In this document: positions 60,354 through 64,000 of the stretch, in pieces
How positions within the stretch are numbered: the stretch's first letter is position 1
How the letters are laid out: every line of letters begins with the position of its first letter
Source: Cytobacillus horneckiae
GTDB lineage: Bacteria > Bacillota > Bacilli > Bacillales > Cytobacillaceae
Assembly (NCBI RefSeq): GCF_002835735.1
Contig: NZ_PISD01000030.1
Span: 186,001-250,000, forward strand
Direction: 5' to 3'
Length of the DNA: 64,000 nt
Translations under genes and position numbers: made by a program
The notes under the pieces: generated by a model
Told to the model about the DNA's origin: nothing
The model's input: the letters and a program-made list of their open reading frames with translations, nothing else
Databases searched by the model: none

Positions 60354-60438
60354 TACGTTCACCCTCTATCATTTTTTATATTCTATGAATATGAAGGGTC
60401 TTAAAAAGCTAGAACTAATTATTACTAGAATCGAAAAT

Positions 60439-61125
60439 TTAACCAAAAATCTTTTCCCACAGCTCTACTAAAAAGAACTTAACCTCTACTTCCTCTTCAT
60501 CTTCTCCTGTATATACAGGATTTTCTTCATTGTCTTTCTCTTGTTTGCTTTCCTTTTCTTCATCCTGTACAGCTAATTTCTCTTCTTGTTCTTTCGGTTC
60601 CTCTTCAAAACCGTCACTTACTGCCACACCATTTGAAAAATCAAGAAAACATAATGGCGGAAATAATACACACCACCAGTTCGCCCCATCGCCATCACCA
60701 AGTGTGATAAGAATAGCTTCATATTCGCCTGCTGGATAAAGAAACTGACCGTAAAGCTTTGTCGGAAAATCAACTTTATTAAAATCTGTTTTTACCGATT
60801 GATTTGAGCCCTCTTCTTTTACCACTCTTTCGGCAATCTCCTGCACTTCTGGAAGCTTAGATTTAATCAATGTTCTTGCTTCTTCGATTGAAGTTAAATC
60901 CGATACCCATTCTGTAATATGCTTATTGACTTCATCACGCACTTTCCGTTTTATCGCTTGGTCTTCTTCCATATCGCTATTTGCAAGAATTCTTAATCGA
61001 ATAGCTTCGCTTGGTATGACAAGCGGCTCATCAGCTACAACCTCTGTTTGCGGTATATATAAACTAAACAAAGTGCCTAATGATAAAATTAAAATATATA
61101 AGTTCACGATTACTTTTGTATTCAT
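60439..61125 (-). CDS. spoIIR: Stage II sporulation protein SpoIIR
   Basis: 228 residues from ATG 61125 (MNTKVIVNLYILIL). A longer frame from 61155 would start inside the -10 region of the promoter, so it is rejected; the ribosome site for the short form is modest. Signal peptide, then EAIRLRILANSDMEEDQAIK and LPPLCF-type FPPLCFLDFSNG, both conserved. The C-terminal ~60 residues are acidic and Glu/Lys-rich. Made in the forespore under sigma-F and secreted, it triggers SpoIIGA to process pro-sigma-E. Confidence 0.92.
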   Translation of the reverse strand: MNTKVIVNLYILILSLGTLFSLYIPQTEVVADEPLVIPSEAIRLRILANSDMEEDQAIKRKVRDEVNKHITEWVSDLTSIEEARTLIKSKLPEVQEIAERVVKEEGSNQSVKTDFNKVDFPTKLYGQFLYPAGEYEAILITLGDGDGANWWCVLFPPLCFLDFSNGVAVSDGFEEEPKEQEEKLAVQDEEKESKQEKDNEENPVYTGEDEEEVEVKFFLVELWEKIFG

Positions 61126-61152
61126 CTTCCTGCACCATCCCTTCACTATCCT

Positions 61153-61182
61153 CATTGTGGTCAGAAAGACAAATTCTTAAAC
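61153..61182 (-). promoter_or_regulatory. Sigma-F promoter of spoIIR
   Basis: Minus strand GTTTA (61182-61178), 15 bases, GACCACAATG (61162-61153). It fits GYWTA-N15-GGNRANAMTR at most positions. Confidence 0.6.
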
Positions 61183-61264
61183 TATTAAAATTAAAAAAGA
61201 ATTTCACGAGGGAAAAACTATTATTATGGGGGAAAAGATGCTGTACAGGTCAAGGCTATCTATT

Positions 61265-61292
61265 AAAAAAAGGAACCACAAAGCGGTTCCTA
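61265..61292 (-). terminator. Terminator of the prfA-prmC operon
   Basis: AGGAACC and GGTTCCT arms, minus-strand TTTTTTT. The stretch 61293-61427 before it carries no gene. Confidence 0.75.
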
Positions 61293-61427
61293 GGCTGGAG
61301 AAACTTATTACAAAATAAAAATGACCGCTCGCTATTGAGCAGAGCAAGTGTCGGGCGGACACCTCTTTCAACACCAGGGGAACCACAAAGTGTGCCCCCA
61401 ATTTGAATACCGATGAGCGATGGTTAA

Positions 61428-62291
61428 TTAAAAACCAATCTCAGCAAAAACCATCCGATCTTTACCGTTTATATCATTCACCACTTCTACAAAGGCATCT
61501 GGAAATGCTACCTGCAGCAGATTCGACACCGCTTTACCTTGGCCCATGCCCACTTCCAAGCCAATAATAGCTTTCGGCTCAACAGCATTTGGCAGCTCCT
61601 TTATTAAGCGGCGATACAGATCGAGTCCATCATAACCAGCAAATAATGCGCGATGCGGCTCATGATCTGTAACTACCTCAGACATCCATTCTACGTCTGC
61701 ATCAGGGATATAAGGTGGATTGGAAACGACAACCTTAAATTTTTGCTCTTTTTTGATAAAGGGTTGGAGCAAATCTCCTTCTACAAATTGAATTTCAGCC
61801 TGCAACTTTTCAGCATTTTCCTTTGCCAAATTCAAGGTTGGAAGATAGATATCTGTAGCGGTAACACCAAGCTCGGGACATTCTAGTTTGAGCGTAACGG
61901 CTATTGCCCCGCTGCCTGTACCAACATCCACTAGCTTAACTTTTTCATTGAAATTAAATCTTTTTTTCAACCGTTCAATTATACCGACAACCAGCTCCTC
62001 TGTCTCAGGACGGGGAATAAGGACATCTTCATTGACGGTAAAAGTCCGGCCATAAAATTCTTCATAACCAATAATATATTGAATAGGTTTTCCCTCTGCA
62101 TGCATTTTCACAGCTGCTCTAAAACATTCTTCAACCTGAGCTGGCAGTTCTTCACGCAAATTTGCTAGGAAAGTAGAGCGATTCATTTGCAAATAATGAC
62201 GCAGTAAAAGCTCGCCTGCATTTTCATCCCGCTTATATTCTTTTAAAAAAGAAGAAGCCCAGTTGAGGGCTTCGTAAACTTTAGCTTTACT
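61428..62291 (-). CDS. prmC: Release-factor glutamine methyltransferase PrmC
   Basis: 287 residues from ATG 62291, which overlaps the prfA stop; this start gives the usual length. SAM motif [14 protein letters not shown] and catalytic NPPY at about 191-194. It methylates the Gln of the GGQ loop of release factors, including PrfA encoded just upstream. Confidence 0.94.
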   Translation of the reverse strand, partial: SKAKVYEALNWASSFLKEYKRDENAGELLLRHYLQMNRSTFLANLREELPAQVEECFRAAVKMHAEGKPIQYIIGYEEFYGRTFTVNEDVLIPRPETEELVVGIIERLKKRFNFNEKVKLVDVGTGSGAIAVTLKLECPELGVTATDIYLPTLNLAKENAEKLQAEIQFVEGDLLQPFIKKEQKFKVVVSNPPYIPDADVEWMSEVVTDHEPHRALFAGYDGLDLYRRLIKELPNAVEPKAIIGLEVGMGQGKAVSNLLQVAFPDAFVEVVNDINGKDRMVFAEIGF

Positions 62292-63366
62292 CATTTGATG
62301 CGCTATCCAGCTTTGCAGATTGCTCTTCAAGAATTAATGCATCGATTACTTCATCGAGCTTTCCTTGCAAGATTTGATCAAGCTTTTGAATAGTAAGGCC
62401 AATGCGGTGATCTGTTACGCGGTTTTGCGGGAAATTATATGTTCGAATCCGCTCAGAACGATCACCTGTTCCTACTGCAGATTTACGCTGCTGATCATAT
62501 TCTGCTTGTGCTTCTCGTTGGAATTTATCGTACACACGTGCACGTAAAACCTTCATAGCTTTTTCTTTATTTTTTATTTGCGACTTTTCATCCTGACAGG
62601 ATACAACTGTTCCGGTAGGCAAATGCGTTAAGCGAACAGCTGACATCGTTGTATTTACACTTTGTCCGCCAGGGCCGCTGGATGCAAATGTATCGACACG
62701 AATATCTTTTTCATGAATGTCAATTTCCACTTCTTCAGCCTCCGGCAGAACTGCAACAGTTGATGTGGATGTATGGATACGTCCGCCCGATTCTGTTTCA
62801 GGTACACGCTGCACACGATGTGCGCCATTTTCATATTTCAGTTTTGAATAGGCGCCATTTCCATTAATCATAAAAATGATTTCTTTATATCCGCCCACTC
62901 CAGTTGAACTAGTTTCAATTACATCGATTTTCCAGCCCTGTGTTTCAGCGAAGCGGCTGTACATGCGATATAAATCACCAGCAAACAGTGCTGCTTCGTC
63001 ACCGCCAGCTGCACCGCGGATTTCCATAATAACGTTTTTATCATCATTCGGATCCTTCGGGATAAGTAAAATCTTCAAGCGTCCTTCCAAATCTTCCACA
63101 CTTGTTTCCAGCTCAGCTAACTCTTCCTTTACCATTTCACGCATATCAGCATCCAGTTTTTCTTCTAGCATCGCTTTTGCATCTTTAAATTGCTCATACA
63201 CATCTTTATATTCGCGATATGTATCAACAGTATCTTGTATATCCGACTGCTCCTTGGAATATTCGCGCAGTTTTTTAGGGTCATTCACAATTTCAGGATC
63301 GCTTAAAAGCTCATTTAATCTTTCATAACGGTCCTCAACAGATTGAAGACGATCAAACACAGACAT
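62287..63366 (-). CDS. prfA: Peptide chain release factor 1
   Basis: 359 residues. GGQ loop [12 protein letters not shown] (G233-G234-Q235); the stop-codon recognition tripeptide reads P-E-T at 189-191 in [13 protein letters not shown], where RF1 has PxT. N-terminal coiled coil (about 10-100). It reads UAG and UAA. Confidence 0.96.
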   Translation of the reverse strand: MSVFDRLQSVEDRYERLNELLSDPEIVNDPKKLREYSKEQSDIQDTVDTYREYKDVYEQFKDAKAMLEEKLDADMREMVKEELAELETSVEDLEGRLKILLIPKDPNDDKNVIMEIRGAAGGDEAALFAGDLYRMYSRFAETQGWKIDVIETSSTGVGGYKEIIFMINGNGAYSKLKYENGAHRVQRVPETESGGRIHTSTSTVAVLPEAEEVEIDIHEKDIRVDTFASSGPGGQSVNTTMSAVRLTHLPTGTVVSCQDEKSQIKNKEKAMKVLRARVYDKFQREAQAEYDQQRKSAVGTGDRSERIRTYNFPQNRVTDHRIGLTIQKLDQILQGKLDEVIDALILEEQSAKLDSASNE

Positions 63367-63385
63367 TCACCTCTAAGTTATTTAT

Positions 63386-63399
63386 TAAACGAACGTTTA
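63386..63399. promoter_or_regulatory. Candidate operator between prfA and the efflux gene
   Basis: TAAACG-AA-CGTTTA, a 6-2-6 palindrome 20 bases upstream of prfA. A TetR-type site is possible. No cognate regulator gene is in the window. Confidence 0.3.
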
Positions 63400-63580
63400 T
63401 TTTCACCCTCAAAATAGGGGAATTATCGGCACCTATAACATTCTAATTATAGTATAGCTGTTTCCAGCAGTCAAAACCATACCGCCACAATATTAGAAAA
63501 TTCAATGATTATTATTGAAGCAACTGGATTTATTTAATATAGTTGGTTTATACATCATTAAAAGTTGAGGTGCATAGAGC

Positions 63581-64000
63581 TTGAAAGCGATTCTCTTAGG
63601 CGTGCTTGCCGCGTTCTTTTTTTGCATTTACCTTTATATTTAACTCGTCCATGGAGATGGATGGCGGAAGCTGGCTATGGAGCGCCTCTCTCCGATATTT
63701 TTTCATGATACCCATGCTGCTGATTATTGTAGCTTTGAGACGCAACTTACGGCAGGTTTTCACAGAAATGAGAAGAGCCCCAGGAAAATGGGTGCTTTGG
63801 AGCTTTATTGGCTTCGGATTATTTTATGCACCAATTTGCTTTGCTGCCGCTTATGGTCAAGGCTGGCTTATTGCTGCGACATGGCAAATCACCATCATCT
63901 CCGGATCGTTGCTTGCGCCACTATTTTACGAAACGATCCAAACGAAGAATGGACCTATTCAAGTAAAAGGCAGAATCCCTTATCGCGGCTTAATGATGAG
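63581..64000 (+). pseudogene. EmrE-like multidrug transporter gene, frameshifted and cut by the window end
   Basis: TTG 63581 has GAGGTG eight bases upstream and reads LKAILLGVLAAFFF. A run of seven T (63617-63623) then moves the frame to a stop (TAA near 63642). With six T the frame continues AFTFIFNSSMEMDGGSWLW and on to the end of the window as a membrane protein (LRYFFMIPMLLIIVAL, WLIAATWQITIISGSLLAPL). This fits the multidrug-resistance efflux (EmrE/DMT-like) family with about ten helices. The lesion may be true, phase-variable, or a sequencing error in the T-run. Confidence 0.6.

Overview
The window is chromosomal DNA from a low-GC, spore-forming, flagellated member of the Bacillaceae (Bacillus sensu lato). 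The evidence is the sporulation genes spoIIID, spoIIQ, spoIID and spoIIR, mbl, flhO/flhP, and the B. subtilis-like order prfA-prmC-spoIIR-ywlB-ywlC-mntP-ywlE-ywlF-ywlG-glyA-upp. TTG and GTG starts with strong AGGAGG ribosome sites are frequent. The species cannot be named from sequence alone. An 11-gene nuo operon sits between ywzB and atp, a layout I know from the B. cereus group.

Layout. 1-3.3 kb is an accessory patch. It holds the tail of a TPR protein, a secreted mini-protein built from six LPTQH repeats, a decayed HTH-TPR (PlcR-like) regulator, and a LysM-NlpC/P60 cell-wall hydrolase. 3.4-11.4 kb holds a YknW/YknX-like membrane pair, a RAYT transposase next to a large palindrome, and the ywqB-ywqA SWIM/SNF2 pair. 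11.6-15.8 kb holds a (GATTTT)n tract and a 1314-residue lactocepin-type protease. 16-23.9 kb holds ssbB (with a ComK-type site), ywpF, a lipoprotein, fabZ, flhP/flhO, mbl, spoIIID and a LysM protein. 24-29.5 kb holds spoIIQ, spoIID, a 52-bp minisatellite, murA, ywmB and ywzB. 29.7-40 kb is the nuo operon (A,B,C,D,H,I,J,K,L,M,N) and 40.6-48 kb the atp operon. 48.2-63.4 kb holds a Vpr-like protease, wecB, upp, glyA, ywlG, rpiB, an MCP, ywlE, mntP, ywlC, ywlB, spoIIR, prmC and prfA. The last 420 bases start a frameshifted EmrE-like transporter gene.

How it works together. nuo and atp form one respiratory block: a proton-pumping complex I core lacking NuoE, F and G, followed by F1Fo ATP synthase. 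Several forespore and mother-cell sporulation genes have visible sigma-F or sigma-E type promoters. Housekeeping genes are mostly on the minus strand in short operons.

Most interesting: (1) a candidate RRNPP peptide-signalling module whose precursor carries six copies of one short peptide with synonymous codon drift; (2) a RAYT transposase with at least six copies of its presumed REP palindrome (core GTCGAA, end GGTGACAGGYACC) scattered through the window; (3) a DnaA-box cluster around ywlC/ywlB; (4) a NuoC with a long repeated Ala/Lys extension; (5) small intercistronic hairpin repeats inside the nuo and atp operons; (6) a relic that looks like the right end of an IS200/IS605 element.
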